Below, in pieces: positions 10,978-22,497 of a stretch of DNA of 64,000 nucleotides. This stretch comes from Saccopteryx bilineata (taxonomy: Eukaryota > Chordata > Mammalia > Chiroptera > Emballonuridae): the NCBI RefSeq assembly GCF_036850765.1, contig NC_089491.1:187777520-187841519 (forward strand), read 5' to 3'. Both the position numbers and the translations under genes were made by a program. The notes under the pieces are model-generated. The model worked only from the letters and a program-made list of their open reading frames with translations, did not search any database and had not been told where the DNA came from. Position 1 is the stretch's first letter. Every line of letters begins with the position of its first letter.

Positions 10978-11589
10978 TCAAGTAACCTTTTAAAGAAACT
11001 TATTTTTAATTGAAGAATGCAAGGTTACTATCAAATATTTAAAATTAAGTTTGTCATTTCTTCTATTTCTACTTTATAATTGCCATTTTGGTGCAGTAAC
11101 TTTATTAGGTGACTAACATAATTAGATTTAGAAACAAATGTCTCTTATTATAAACTTTCTGTATCTAGAAAAAATAGCCTTTAAAAATAAAAAAAAATGC
11201 TTTATTCTGGGATATAAGGCTTTTTAAAATTAAAGTGTAGTTGATATACTATATTATATTAGTTTCAGGTGTACAGTATAGTTATTTGACATTTATATAT
11301 CTTACAAAGTGATCATGAGAAGTCTAGTAAACCGTTTAATACCATACAGTTATTGCTGACTGTATTTCCTATGCCTTATAACTGTAAGTTTGTACCTCTT
11401 AATCCCCTTCACCTTTTTGCCCATTTCCCTATCACCTAACACCCCCCCCCCAGCAACTATCAGTTTGAACTCTGTATCTATGAGTCTGTTTTGTTTTGTT
11501 TGTTCATTTGTTTAGTTTTTTAGACTCCACATATAAGTGAAATAATATGGTATTTATCTTACTCTGACTGAACACAATACCCTTTAGGT

Positions 11590-11809
11590 CAGCGGTTCTC
11601 AACCTGTGGGTTGCGACCCCGACCCCGGCGGGGTCACCTAAAGCCATCGGAAAATACATAATGCATATCAGGTATTTACATTCCGGATCATAACTGTAGC
11701 AAAATTACAGTTATGAAGTAGCCACCAAAATTATTTTTTGGTTTGGGGTCACCACAACATGAGTAACTATATTGCGGGGTCACTGCATTAGAAAAGTTGA
11801 GAACCACTG
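11590..11809. mobile_element. Non-autonomous hAT element (SPIN/URR1-like)
   Basis: 220 bp with inverted ends cagcggttctcaacct and, at the right in complement, cagtggttctcaactt. It is flanked by an 8-bp target duplication matching at 7 of 8 (ctttaggt at 11582-11589; ctctaggt at 11810-11817), the hAT hallmark. Internal blocks such as 'catcggaaaatacata' and 'gcaaaattacagttatgaag' match my memory of the SPIN/URR1 family, known from several tetrapods and linked to horizontal transfer. No coding sequence. It sits inside the old L1. Confidence 0.88.
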
Positions 11810-12514
11810 CTCTAGGTTCATCCATGTTGTTACAGATGGCAAGATTTCCTTCTTTTCTATGGCCAAGTAATATTCCATTTTATGATGCATCACATCTTTA
11901 TCCATTCATCTACGGGTGAACACCTAGGTTGCTTCCATATCATGTCTATTGTAACTGATGCTGCAGTGGACGTAGGGCTGCGTATGTCTTTTCAAATTAG
12001 TGTTTTTATTTTCTTCAGATAAGTGCCCAGAATTGAAATTGCAAAATTGTATGGTAGTTTTATTTTTAATTTTTGGAACCTCCATGCTGTTTTCCATAGT
12101 GACTGCACCAAGTTAATGTCCCACCAACAGTGCACGAAGGTTCTGTTTCTCCAAATCCTTGTCGACACTTGTTTCTTGTCTTTTTGTTGACAGCCATTCT
12201 GACAGGTGTGAAGTGGTATCTCATTGTGGTTTTTACATGCATTTCCCTGATGATTAGCAAGGTTGATCATCTTTTCATGTGTCTGTTTCCAATCTGTATG
12301 TCTTCTTTGGAAAAGTGTCTATTCAGGTTTTCTGCCCAATTTTTAATTGGATTACTTTGGGGTTTTTGATGCTGAGTTTTATGGTTTTTTAAAAAATATA
12401 TTTTGGATATTAACCCTTAACAGATCTATCATTTGCAAATATCTTCTCCCATTCAGAAGGTTGTGTTTTTGTTTTGTTAATGATTTCTTTTGCTGTGCAA
12501 AAGCTTTTTGTTTA

Positions 12515-12639
12515 GCCTGACCTGTGGTGGCGCAGTGGGTAAAGCATCGACCTGGAATGCTGAGGTCACTGGTTCAAAACTCCGGGCTTGCCTGGTCAAG
12601 GCACATATGAGAGTTGATGCTTCCTGTTCCTCCCTCCCT

Positions 12640-12676
<37 letters not shown>

Positions 12677-12726
12677 GTCTCTAAAATGAATAAATTAAAT
12701 CTAAAAAAAAAGGATAATTTAAAAAG
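12515..12726 (+). mobile_element. tRNA-derived SINE, short CT-rich type
   Basis: Starts gcctgacctgtggtggcgca, with a B-box-like ggttcaaaact, then a (tc)n tract and an A-rich tail ending aaatgaataaa. It is flanked by a perfect 16-bp target duplication, aaaagctttttgttta, at 12499-12514 and 12727-12742. It lies within the old L1. Confidence 0.92.
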
Positions 12727-14093
12727 AAAAGCTTTTTGTTTAATATAGTCCCATTTATTTATTTCTGTTGTTGCTGCTGCTGCTTTTGCCTAAAGGGACA
12801 CATCCAAAAATATATTTCCAAGACCAATGTCAAAGATTTTACTGCTTGTGTTTTCTTCCTGGAATTTTATGGTTTCTGGTCTTAAATAAAATCTTTAATC
12901 CATTTTGCATTTTTCTGTATATGGTGGAACAAAGTGGTACAGTTTAATTTTTTTTAATATTGCTGTCTAGTTTTCCCAGCACCATTCATTGAAGACTTTT
13001 CCTCATTGTAGATTCTTGCCTCCTTTATTATAAATTTAATTGGTTATATAAGTGTGGGTTTATTTCTGTGCCCTTTATTTTGTTCCAGTGACCTATGTCT
13101 GTTTCTTGTGCTAGTACCATACAGTTTAGATTACTTTAACTTTGTAGTTTAGTTTGAAATCAGAAAACATGAGGTCTCCAACTTCAATTTCATTTACTTC
13201 TGGTCTTTATTACTTTCTTCCTTCTACTAACTTTGGGCTTTGTTTTTTCTACATCTTTATATATAAGATTAGAGTGAGATTTTTCAGTTTCTTGAGGTAG
13301 GCCCAGATTGCTATAAACTTCCTCCTTAGAATGGCTTTTGCTGCATCCCATAGCTTTTGTAATGTTTCCATTTTCATTGGTCTAAAGATATTTTTTGATT
13401 TTCTCTTTGATTTCTTCATTGAGCCATTGGTTTTTGGTAGCATGTTGTTGGCCTCTGCATCTGTTCTTTCCCATTTTCTTTTTAAAATTAATTTCTGGTT
13501 TTATATCATTATGGTCAGAAGGATGCTTGATATTTCAGTCTTTTTAAATTTATTGACTTGTTTTGTGGGCAAACGTGATTTATTCTGGAGAATGTTCATG
13601 TTTACTCAGTATTATACTATTTGTGGATTAAATGTTCTGTACATATCTATTGTGCCGGTCTAGTCTCGTGTGTCACTTAAGGCCAATGTTTTCTTGTTGA
13701 TTTTGTTTGGATAATCTATCCATTGATGAAACTGGGGTGTTTCAGTCCCCTATTATTATTGTATTACTGTCAATCACTCCCTTTGTGTCTGTTAATATTT
13801 GCTGTATGTATTTTGGTGTCCCTATGTTAGGTGCTTAGATGTTTAAAAGTGTTATATCCTTTAGTTGGATTGACTTCTTTATTAATATGCCATAGCCTTG
13901 TATTTTGTTACAGTTATTATTTTAAAAATTATTTGGTCTAAGTAAAGCTACCCGGCTTTCTTTTCATTTTTGTTTGCATGGGATATTTTTTTCCATCCAC
14001 CTTCAGTCTGTATGTCTTTAGATCTGAAATGAGTATCTTATAGGCAGCATGTGTGTATATCTTTTTTATATCCATTCAGCCATCCTGTGTCTT

Positions 14094-14430
14094 TGTTTTT
14101 TGCGAGGGGGAGGGAGAGAGAGACTGGGACAGGAAAGAAGAGAGATGAGAAGCATTAACTTCTGGTTGTGGCACTTTAGTTGTTCATTGATTGCTTCTCA
14201 TATGTGCCTTGACTGGGGCACTCCAACAGAACCAGTGACCCCTTGCTCAAGCCAGTGACCATGGGATCATTTCAATGATCCCACACTCATTCCAGTGACC
14301 CTTCAAGTTTGGTGAGCCTGTGTTCAAGTTAAATGAGCCCATGCTCAAGGCATTGACCTCGAGGTTTTGGGCCTCAGACCTCAGCATCCTGGGTCAACAC
14401 TCATTCCAGTGCACCACCACTGGTCAGGGC
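14094..14430 (-). mobile_element. tRNA-derived SINE, long 'gctcaagccagtgacc' type
   Basis: Minus-strand copy with head gccctgaccagtggtggtgc, body made of repeated 'ctcaagccagtgacc'-like units, and a purine-rich tail at the left. Diverged; inserted in the old L1 between its ORF1 and ORF2 parts. Confidence 0.82.
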
Positions 14431-15236
14431 CCTTTTAACATTTCTTGTAATACTGGTTTAGTGGTGATGAACTCCTTTAGCTTTTGCTTGTCTGAGAAAC
14501 TCTATCTGTCCTTCAATTCTGAATGATTACTGTGCCGGGTAATCTTGGTTGTAGGTTTTTCCGTTTCTTCACATTGAGTATATTCTGCCACTCCCTTCTG
14601 GCCTACAAGGTTTTCTGTTGAGAAATCAGCTGACAGTCTTTTGGGAGCTCCTTTGTAGGTGACTTTCTCTTGGTGCTTTTAAGTGTTTCTTAAACTTTTG
14701 ACATTTTAATTATGATGTGTCTTGGCGTGGGCCTCTTTGGGTTCACCTTGTTTGGAACTATTTTCTTAACCAGGTTTGGGATATTTTTAACCATTTTTCT
14801 TCAAATAGGTTTTCTGTCCCTTTCTCTTTCTTCTTTTTCTGAGACCCATACAGTATGAATGTTAATATGCTTAATGTTGTCCCAGGGATCCCTTTTTCTG
14901 TCTTCACTCTTTTTCATTCATTTTTCATTCTTGATCTTTCAATTGGGTGATTTCCACTACCTGTCTCTCTGATTGCTGATCCATTCTTCTGTACCATCTG
15001 ATCTACTGTTGATTCTCTCCAGTGTATTTTTTATTTCAATGGTTATTATCTTCAGTTCTGATAAGTTCGTTTTTACAATTTGTATCTCTCTGTTGAAGTT
15101 CTGAGTTTATCCACTTGTCTGCAGAGTTTGATGAGCATCATTATGACTGTTACTTTAAACTCTTGATATGGTAGACTGCTTACTTCTGTTTTGTTTAGTT
15201 CTTTTTCTGGAGTTTTATCTTTTTTTTCTTTAGAAC

Positions 15237-15632
15237 TTTTTTTTTTGACAGAGATAGAGAGAGAGGGACAGATAGGGACAGACAGACAGGAAGGGAGAGA
15301 AATGAGAAGCATCATTTCTTCATTGTAGCACCTTAGTTGTTCATTGATTGCTTTCTCATATGTGCCTTGACCGGGGGGCTACAGCAGAGCGAGTGACCCT
15401 TTGCTCAAGCCAGTGACCTTGGGCTCAAGCCAGCGACCTTTGGGCTCAAGCCAGCGACCATGGGATCATGCCTATGATCCCACACTCAAGCCAGCGACCA
15501 CTAGCTCAAGTTGGTGAACCCCCACTCAAGTCGGATGAGCCCGTGCTCAAACCAACGATGTTGGGATTTTGAACCTGGGTCCTCCGTGTCCTAGTCCAAT
15601 GCTCTGTCCACTATGCCACCTCCTGGTCAGGC
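15237..15632 (-). mobile_element. tRNA-derived SINE, long type
   Basis: Same family as the copy at 14094-14430: head at the right (gcctgaccaggaggtggcat on the minus strand), several 'caagccagcgacc' units, tail ending in a T-run at the left. A short target duplication, tagaac, flanks it (15231-15236 and 15633-15638). Inserted in the ORF1/5' UTR region of the old L1. Confidence 0.85.
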
Positions 15633-17066
15633 TAGAACATATTCTTCTCTCCTCATTTTACCTATTTGTTTCTATATACTAGGTAGGTCAGCTACATATC
15701 CTGGCCTTGGAAAAGTGGCCTTATTGAGAAATGTCCTGTGGAGTCCAGAGGTGGTATCCTTCTTTGTCACCAGAGCTAGGAGCTCTAGAGGTGTTCCTTG
15801 GATGGACTAGTGTGGCACTGGTTGTGGTTGGGCCACAGTAGCTAAGGAAAATCTGACAGGAAAGGTTGGCCCCTGGCCCAGCCGACTGTGAGGCCTGGCC
15901 ACAGCTGTTGCAGGTGCATTTGTATGCGGTGCAGGCCTTTAGTGTGGCCGGCTGCCAGGCCCACCTCAACATTGCAGACCCATTGCTTTGTGAGGGTGCT
16001 GACGGAGGCTGCCCACTGTGTGTGGCAGGGCAGGAGCCACTTTGGGGGGGGGGTAGCTGGGTGGGTCCATAGCAAAACGACAGAATGGGATGAACATTGT
16101 TAGCAAGGTTAACAGAGAATTTCAGAAATGGCACCTGCAAGCATTAGACCAGCTAGGTGGAAGGAAAGTAAAGGAGGGATGAGGGAAATAGTTCCCACCA
16201 GCACTTCCGACTATGGAGAAAGTTCCAACAGATCACTTCCTCCAGCACACATGATAAAATTAGTCAGTGTGTCACCTTCGCATATGAACCAGATATTTTT
16301 CTAACTTTAGTGACTCTGTTCTGGTTTCCTACGGCCCTTCAGCTCTCCCAGGTATAAGCCCCACTGTTTTTCAAAGCCAGATGTTATGGGGGCTCTCTTC
16401 CTGATGCAGGTCCACCAGGTTGGGGCTCAGACCCCTTGCTGTGCAGAGGGGGACTTCCATGATTGTGATATCCTTCCCACTCGTGGGTCACCACAGGGGG
16501 AGTTGAGGGCAGGATGGATCCTGACTATACTGAGTCTCTGCCCCTCCTACCCATTTTATGGCTTTTGTTTTTACCCATATTTGCAGAAAATATGCTCTGC
16601 TAGACTTCTGGTCATTCTCAGAGACAGCTGTTCTGTATGTAGCTGTAGCTTCAATGTCAATTAGAGGAGGTGAGCTTAGGATCTTCCTACACTACCATCT
16701 TGAATGTGAAGCCAAGAGCCTTGCTCTTGATTATCAGTATAGCTTGTCCATGAAATGTTGCTCCTTGTGGTTCATTTATTGTCCCTGGATCACCAAATCA
16801 CTGTCCCCAAAACAATTTTTAATTCCCTTTCTCTTTTAACAGTTATTTCTAGTATGAACCAATTATGGATTTCCTCTTATCCCCTTCCTTAAACAGTATG
16901 GTTATGTCTCAACCTAATAGCCACAGCTGAACTTCTGAATTGAAGCAGTTCAATCTGTTGAGGAAGTCATACAAAAAGCAATCAATGTTTCAAATGGTTT
17001 CAGTTCTGGTTAGTGATTTCAATAATTTGATGTATATTTAACAGATGTTTTCTACTTTCCACACAG

Positions 17067-17144
17067 CATTAAAACTTCCTTTTGGTAAAACAACAGTGAT
17101 GCATTTGGTGGCCAGGGAGACATTGCCAGAGCCAAACTCTCAAG
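17067..17144 (+). CDS. UBL3: UBL3 coding exon (residues 75-100)
   Basis: A 78-bp exon with acceptor tactttccacacag and a strong donor gtaagc. It translates (A)LKLPFGKTTVMHLVARETLP then EPNSQ, matching vertebrate UBL3. It holds the final strand of the ubiquitin fold and the start of the flexible C-terminal tail. The first two bases finish the alanine codon opened by the previous exon, and the last base begins a glycine codon. No damage is seen. Confidence 0.97.
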
Positions 17145-17473
17145 GTAAGCCAGGCACGGGGAGGACCTCACTCAGCCATAGAGACAAGCGTTCAAAAATG
17201 ACTCCATTTTTCTTGGACAAGAATTTTTAGGTAAAGGAAGTTTTCATAGTTTATGACTAGAACTTGTTAAGCCTATAACTGGACATTTTGGAAACAGACT
17301 AAAATGAAAAGCATTTATTACAACTTTTACATCTTCTCTTATATAGAAAAAAAATTAAAATAAACCCAAACAACTACAAAAAACTACTTGTTGTTATGCT
17401 TCGGCCCCTCCTCTTCTCCCCCACCTTCAGTTGGAGTGGTTTTATAAACATGGCTTCTCTTTATTTTTCCTAG
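17145..17473 (+). other. UBL3: Last UBL3 intron (329 bp)
   Basis: Short intron bounded by gtaagc and ttatttttcctag. No mobile element; a pyrimidine-rich patch lies near 17402-17430. Confidence 0.92.
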
Positions 17474-17526
17474 GTCAGAGGAATCGTGAGAAGACTGGAG
17501 AGAGTAATTGTTGTGTAATCCTGTAA
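17474..17526 (+). CDS. UBL3: UBL3 terminal coding exon with prenylation box (residues 101-117)
   Basis: Encodes (G)QRNREKTGESNCCVIL followed by taa at 17524-17526. The last four residues CVIL form a CAAX box; the terminal Leu predicts geranylgeranylation, and the preceding Cys is a likely palmitoylation site. These lipids hold UBL3 on the plasma membrane and are reported to be needed for its vesicle-sorting role. The three visible exons give 72 residues, and with the known 45 residues upstream the total is 117, the normal family length. Confidence 0.97.
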
Positions 17527-18706
17527 ACACTGTCTGCTAAGTGTGATGTGATGTCGTCCTTGTCTTTCATGCTGCTGGGACAGAGGAGACCCAACGTTGC
17601 TTCAGAAACCCTTAGAAAGTCCGCCTGCAAAGCCATGAATGCTCACATGGACACTGTCACTCATGAAAGTAAAAAGAATCAAGAACATTTTTTGCTATGA
17701 TTTTATATTCCTAGGATTTTGTTTATGTTGAGCAGTTTTAGAATACTGGGTTTGAATGCAGTCACTCTCCAGGGGGAAAAGTTAACAAGTTACCTTTTGT
17801 AGGGGAAGCTGTTTTGCTGCCACAAAATGTTACCACCAGAACTAACAAATCAAGTGTTCCAAATACAGTTTGCACTAAAAAGACTGACGCTGTTTTCTTC
17901 ATCAGCAGATCTCTATAGCATAGTTCACGGTACCTAGAAATACTCATGTACAATTCCACACTGGAAAACACTCAGCATAATGAAGTTAATGTCTGGGCCA
18001 ACTGGAGAGGGAGTAAATAGAAAAGAAACTAAAATATTGGGTGAATTCTACCCAAGTCAGCCGTAGTGACTGCACTGGCACAGACACTAAACCAGTGGGA
18101 CGGTCTTCACTGCAGCACATAAAGAAACAGAGGCGCCTGTTGCTTGAAGCACTCAGTGGAGCGCTGGTGAGCAGATTGTTTTCCCTTAACAGGCACACTC
18201 TTCAGGTGTAGGTCACCCAGTGCTTGTTCACACAGCACAGAAGGGGGGTGTGTTTCCTAGCCTTAATGTGGGGGGAGGGGTTCCAATCACTCATAGACTT
18301 TCATGATTGGGCAGAAATATCAGAACTCTTCATTTACTGTTCAATTTTATGTGTTTGAATATAGCAGATGAATTTTTTCATAATTTTTGTTCATCTGTAA
18401 TTATGTCCAGTGTCACACTTACTTATTAGAGAGTTCAGATGAATTATTAAAATTAAACTATTCTCCATAATAACTGACTTGTTTCTTTATGTAGTTTGCA
18501 TTTGGTATCAGTGCTTGCAATTGTATTAAAATCAATTCTTTTGTTTTAAAACAATTTTAAAATTGATATGCTAAAAACAATTTGCACAGCACTAAAAAGC
18601 ATGAGCTAGTTTCATCTAAAACTGTACAAATATAAAAGATTTTATATTTTCTCACTGGGAAGAAAGTTTTCCTGGATGAAATTACAAATATGTGTAGAAT
18701 ATATTT

Positions 18707-18712
18707 AATAAA
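18707..18712 (+). other. UBL3: Candidate poly(A) signal AATAAA (UBL3)
   Basis: The canonical hexamer 1.2 kb after the stop codon, in AT-rich sequence. It could end a shorter UBL3 transcript. Confidence 0.5.
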
Positions 18713-20282
18713 AGACTTATAAAGTACCTAACTATAGAACTTGTTATAGATTGGCGTGTAGTATATAGAACAATATTCCATATAAATAACTTTAGCCTTT
18801 ACAAAATGACAATGACGTTGTAGGCTGACATGTTCTATACTTAAGTGTCCACAGTCCTTAAAAACATGAAATGTAAAGGGTTTCAGATGGCCAGCTTTGT
18901 TTAAAGGTTATTTTATTCATTGTTAATGCTTTGAGGAAAAGGCTTTATATGCAGTAGATCTACAAAAATATTGTTCATACTGACAGAATTAAATTTGTAT
19001 AGAGCAGAGTTTTAAAATGAATGTAAATAGCACTAAACATTTTCTTTCTGCAAACTGCACTTATAGATTCTTTCTGTAAACTAAATTAAACAATATAGTA
19101 GTGCGTTTCAGTGGTCATTTTAAAGGTCTTAATTAGTAATTGTTTAAGTACTGTCTCATTCATGTTACAATTTTCTATTTTTATTCTTAATCTTTAAAAT
19201 TTTGTTTAATTGATATTCTATTGTTGGTTTGGGGAGTTATTCACAACTATCTGTGATATTTAACCGGTTAATTTGTGCATAGTCAAAACAATGGATAGAC
19301 TATGTAGTCTCTTATCACTAAAATGTTACATTCAAGAAATGTGAAATGTTTATATGCTCTGTTGACCAACTCAAATGTGAGTTCTGAGAGTGTTGACTAA
19401 AGAAGAATCTGGTAGTTCCTTAACTGGGCAGTCATGCTGTTTGTGGCTCTATTCTTCTTTTGGAAAACAAACAACTGGTAATTATTTTAATACCTATTTT
19501 AATTCTAATTACTTTTCTATTTTTCCATAGTTAAAGACCATCAGCTAATTGTGAATGAATTTTTACAACGGTTAAAAATATTCTTTATTGGTTTCAACTT
19601 ATTTTTCTCTGCACTCCTACGTTACGCATTTTTCCTTTCAGAAGACCTTTGTAGAGTTTGCAAAATGGATAAACTTGTTTATTAGTAGAGAAAGAATTAT
19701 GTCACTTAATGTTTAATATTGTTGTAAAATGAAAAGAGAATTCAAAATAATAGTAAAATTATATACTAAAACCAAAAATTCAAATGCCTTAATAGTGTAT
19801 TCATAAAAATACTCAATTATCCCTTTGAAATAGTTCTTTAGGCTGCCTGATGGCTGAAATCCAATTGGTCTCAGCCAAGACTGCTACTGAAGTCCCTCTG
19901 GCAAAGGGCAGCTCACTCACCAAAATGCAGGAGCTGCGTTGGTCAATAATGTAAAGAAGGCCTGAGTCATGGGCCTGTGACTGCCCCATGCTTGGTAACT
20001 AACACATCACTTTTACCTAAATTACCCTAGACTTTTAAGTGTTCTAGGCAAGGTTAAGCTTTCCTTCACCATGAAACGTCAGCATGTCTCCTTGAACTGT
20101 TTGCTTTCTCTTCAAGATAAGTTGTATCTTATCTATCATGAAAAACATAGTATCTAACATCCCATTCACATTCAACAGGTTTTTTCATAACAAACATTTA
20201 TCCTTAGTTTTATGTATCTTGACCTTTGTTACAGTAATCTCTGTTAGCTGATTGTTGTAAACAATGTTTAATGTGAAAAGAA

Positions 20283-20288
20283 ATTAAA
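20283..20288 (+). other. UBL3: Candidate distal poly(A) signal ATTAAA (UBL3)
   Basis: The common variant hexamer near the end of the repeat-free stretch, so a plausible signal for the longest UBL3 transcript. Based on position only. Confidence 0.35.
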
Positions 20289-20290
20289 AC

Positions 20291-21399
20291 TTTCTTCATC
20301 CGTTGTAGAATACTTCCCTATTTAAATGACTTCTATTCATAATTTTGGTGTATTTTCCTATTCTTTACCTCTACCGTTTCTCTTTTTTCCTTCATTGTGC
20401 AGTAAAATCAGTACTGTGTGTGCCAGCCTTTATTCTTCTACAAAGAGAAGTGACCAACCAAAACTTAGTGTGCCTTTATACTGAACATCCTGACTGGTAA
20501 TTGTCACAGGCATGTTTTAGTTTTTCCACTAACATTTCCATAATGTAGTTGCGTGTTAGCCCAACAGTGATTGGGGTAGATGAGGGCTGTGAGAAACCTG
20601 TACAACCTAAAATTATGGTAGAAACACAAGTGCTGGCTACTGCCGTTATCCAGGCACACTGTCCTGGCAGAGGTGGAGCAGGCTTCATGGACGTGGGCAG
20701 TGGTGACCAGCTGTGACTCTCCGCTTCTCCCTGCTGGCCACCTGGTGCCGTTTATTCAGAAGACTGTGCCATGTATGAAGTTCTCTTACAGATGTGGTAG
20801 GGGGATGGCTTCTAAAAGAGTTCATGCACAGAATTAAGTAAGTGAGAAACGTCTACTTCTAAATGGTAAAGTTCAAACCAGTACTAGGATAGGAAAACAG
20901 ATTTTACTTACTATTTTGTGGTCTCTGACAGTGATTTCAAAAACGTTTGTCCTTTTTATTATTTTCTTGAGCTTTATTTTGGTGAAGGAGTTGTCTTTCT
21001 TGTAGTGAGAGAAACTTTGCTCTGTTTAAATAACATAAGGAGGGACCAGACTCTAGGAGGGAATAGTGACTGACCACCAGTGGACCCAGAACCTCAAGGT
21101 GTGGATTGGAGCTGCATTTGTGCAGACATTCCATACAATCATGAAGTGCAGAGTCTAGCCCATTCCCAGGGGTCTGCCTTTAATGGTTACCAGTCTGCAG
21201 CCTGGCCTCCTTCATACTCCCTTCCTTATCTCACTGGGGGCCCCCACCACCACACTGGGTGCATTGCTTTCCTGAATTCCTCTCATTTGTGTGCTGAACT
21301 CCCCCCCCAATGTCTCTCAAAAACATGATTAATCTGATTATTTGAACAGTGTTTGACTGACACTCATTTGGTCCTCAGATTTCAGAATCCCATGAGAAT
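20291..21399. other. Intergenic, unique sequence
   Basis: Region downstream of UBL3. No gene, RNA or clear mobile element recognised. Confidence 0.5.
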
Positions 21400-21525
21400 A
21401 GTTGGGCTCTGAAGTCAGGCCTGGTTTCAAGCTGGGTAACTGAACAATTTATTTAATCTTTGACCTTTCATTTTGTTTATATATAAAATAAGAATACCTG
21501 TTTTATAAGGTTCTAAGAATTATTT
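21400..21525 (+). mobile_element. MIR fragment
   Basis: Contains 'gctctgaagtcaggcctgg', 'gctgggtaactgaacaatttat' and 'aaaataagaatacctgtttta', the order of MIR core and 3' blocks, strongly diverged. Confidence 0.65.
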
Positions 21526-21794
21526 TTTATTTTTTAAACCCTTTGATTAGTATGAACATTCACTTACATCCTTGTGCCTCCTGACCATCCAGAGTATGAT
21601 CGTACAAAAAATTTTTATTGAAAAAATGTGTAAGGCAACATTAAGAAAAGGCAAATATATGTTCTTCTTGTTTCCATAAATTGGTTATCAAAAAACCATG
21701 ATTTTAAGTTAATAAAACTTGAACTAATTTTATTTTTTGAAAAAAACTCACTCCTGGGGGTTAGCAAGCATGAAGAAAACTCACTACTCAAAGG

Positions 21795-22105
21795 GTTAAT
21801 CAAGTGAGAGACAGATTTCCACATATGCCCCAGCTGGGATCCATCTGGCAACCTCCATCTGGGGCTGATGTTCTACCCATCTGGGCCATTCCGTTGCTTG
21901 GCAACTGAACTGTTTTAGCTCCTGAGGCAAGGCCATGGAGCCATCCTCATCACCTGTGGCCAACTGGCTCATTCAAGCCATGGCTGCAGGAGGGTAAGGG
22001 TGGAGAAGCAGATGGGTGCTTCTCCTGTGTTCCTGACTGGAAATCAAACCCAGGACTTCCACACAACAGGCCAACACTCTACCACTGAACCAACCAGCCA
22101 AGGCC
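21795..22105 (-). mobile_element. Older Rhin-1-related SINE
   Basis: Minus-strand copy: right end reads aggccttggctggttggttc, decayed B box (ggtttgatttcc), then the 'caggagaagcacccatctgc' body and the 'atggctccatggccttgcct' region. More diverged than the adjacent copy. It lies head to head with the plus-strand SINE at 22135, 29 bp away. Confidence 0.82.
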
Positions 22106-22134
22106 TCTAAGGATTATTTTTAAATAAGTCTTTA

Positions 22135-22497
22135 GGCCCTGGCCAGCAGGCTCAGTAGTAGAGCATCGGCCTGGTGTGTTGAAGTCCTGGGTTTAATTCC
22201 CAGCCAGGGCACACAGGAGAAGCACCCATCTGCTTCTCCACCCTTTCCTCTCTCCTTTTCCTCTCTCTCTTCCCCTCCCACAGCCAAGGCTCCATTGGAG
22301 CAAAGTTGGCCTGGGCGCTGAGGACGGCTCCATGGCCTCTGCCTCAGGTGCTAGAATTGCTCCGGTTGCAACAGAACAATGCCCCAGATACACAGAGCAT
22401 CGCCCCCTGGTGGGCATGCTGGGTGGGTCCCGGTCGGGTGCGTGCAGGAGTCTGTCTCTCTGCCTCCCCATTTCTCACTTAAGAAAAATACAAAAAA
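22135..22497 (+). mobile_element. Rhin-1-like SINE
   Basis: Starts ggccctggccagcaggctca, B-box region gggtttaattcc, full body with 'ccaaggctccattggagcaa' and 'catcgccccctggtgggcat', ending in an A-rich tail (aaaaatacaaaaaaa). Together with the neighbour it forms an inverted pair. Confidence 0.88.

Larger units (their letters stand above)
11221..16705 (-). mobile_element. Old L1, long but internally deleted and interrupted
   Basis: In minus-strand order, right to left: 5' UTR-like GC-richer sequence (about 15640-16705), ORF1 region (about 14440-15230), ORF2 endonuclease region (about 13190-14040), ORF2 C-terminal part (11990-13185) and 3' UTR (11221-11985). Compared with the L1 at 55.9-62.0 kb, the reverse-transcriptase part of ORF2 is missing: the sequence jumps near 13190 from the region after the RT to the region before it. 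The reading frames are destroyed. Three SINEs and one hAT element have inserted into it, so it predates all of them. Confidence 0.78.
4175..17066 (+). other. UBL3: UBL3 intron between residues 74 and 75 (12.9 kb)
   Basis: Defined by the donor at 4175 (gtatag) and the acceptor ending at 17066 (tactttccacacag). About two thirds is mobile-element DNA, listed separately. No internal exon of UBL3 or of another gene is recognised. Confidence 0.9.
17527..20290 (+). other. UBL3: UBL3 3' untranslated region (end uncertain)
   Basis: About 2.7 kb of AT-rich sequence after the UBL3 stop with no recognisable mobile element, in striking contrast to the density on both sides. That fits a long conserved 3' UTR. 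Candidate poly(A) signals are at 18707-18712 and 20283-20288. The true end cannot be fixed without transcript data. Confidence 0.7.

Noticed and set aside
10179..10981. Open frames of 252 and 166 codons on the minus strand
   Set aside because: They run through two SINEs and translate the SINE body and poly(A) tail (runs of Lys); no protein family.
15721..16140. 139-codon open frame plus overlapping frames on the other strand
   Set aside because: The sequence fits the 5' UTR of an old L1; no domain is visible.
22135..22210. Possible tRNA genes at the heads of the SINEs
   Set aside because: A- and B-box motifs are present, but the cloverleaf is incomplete and each is followed by a SINE body and tail.
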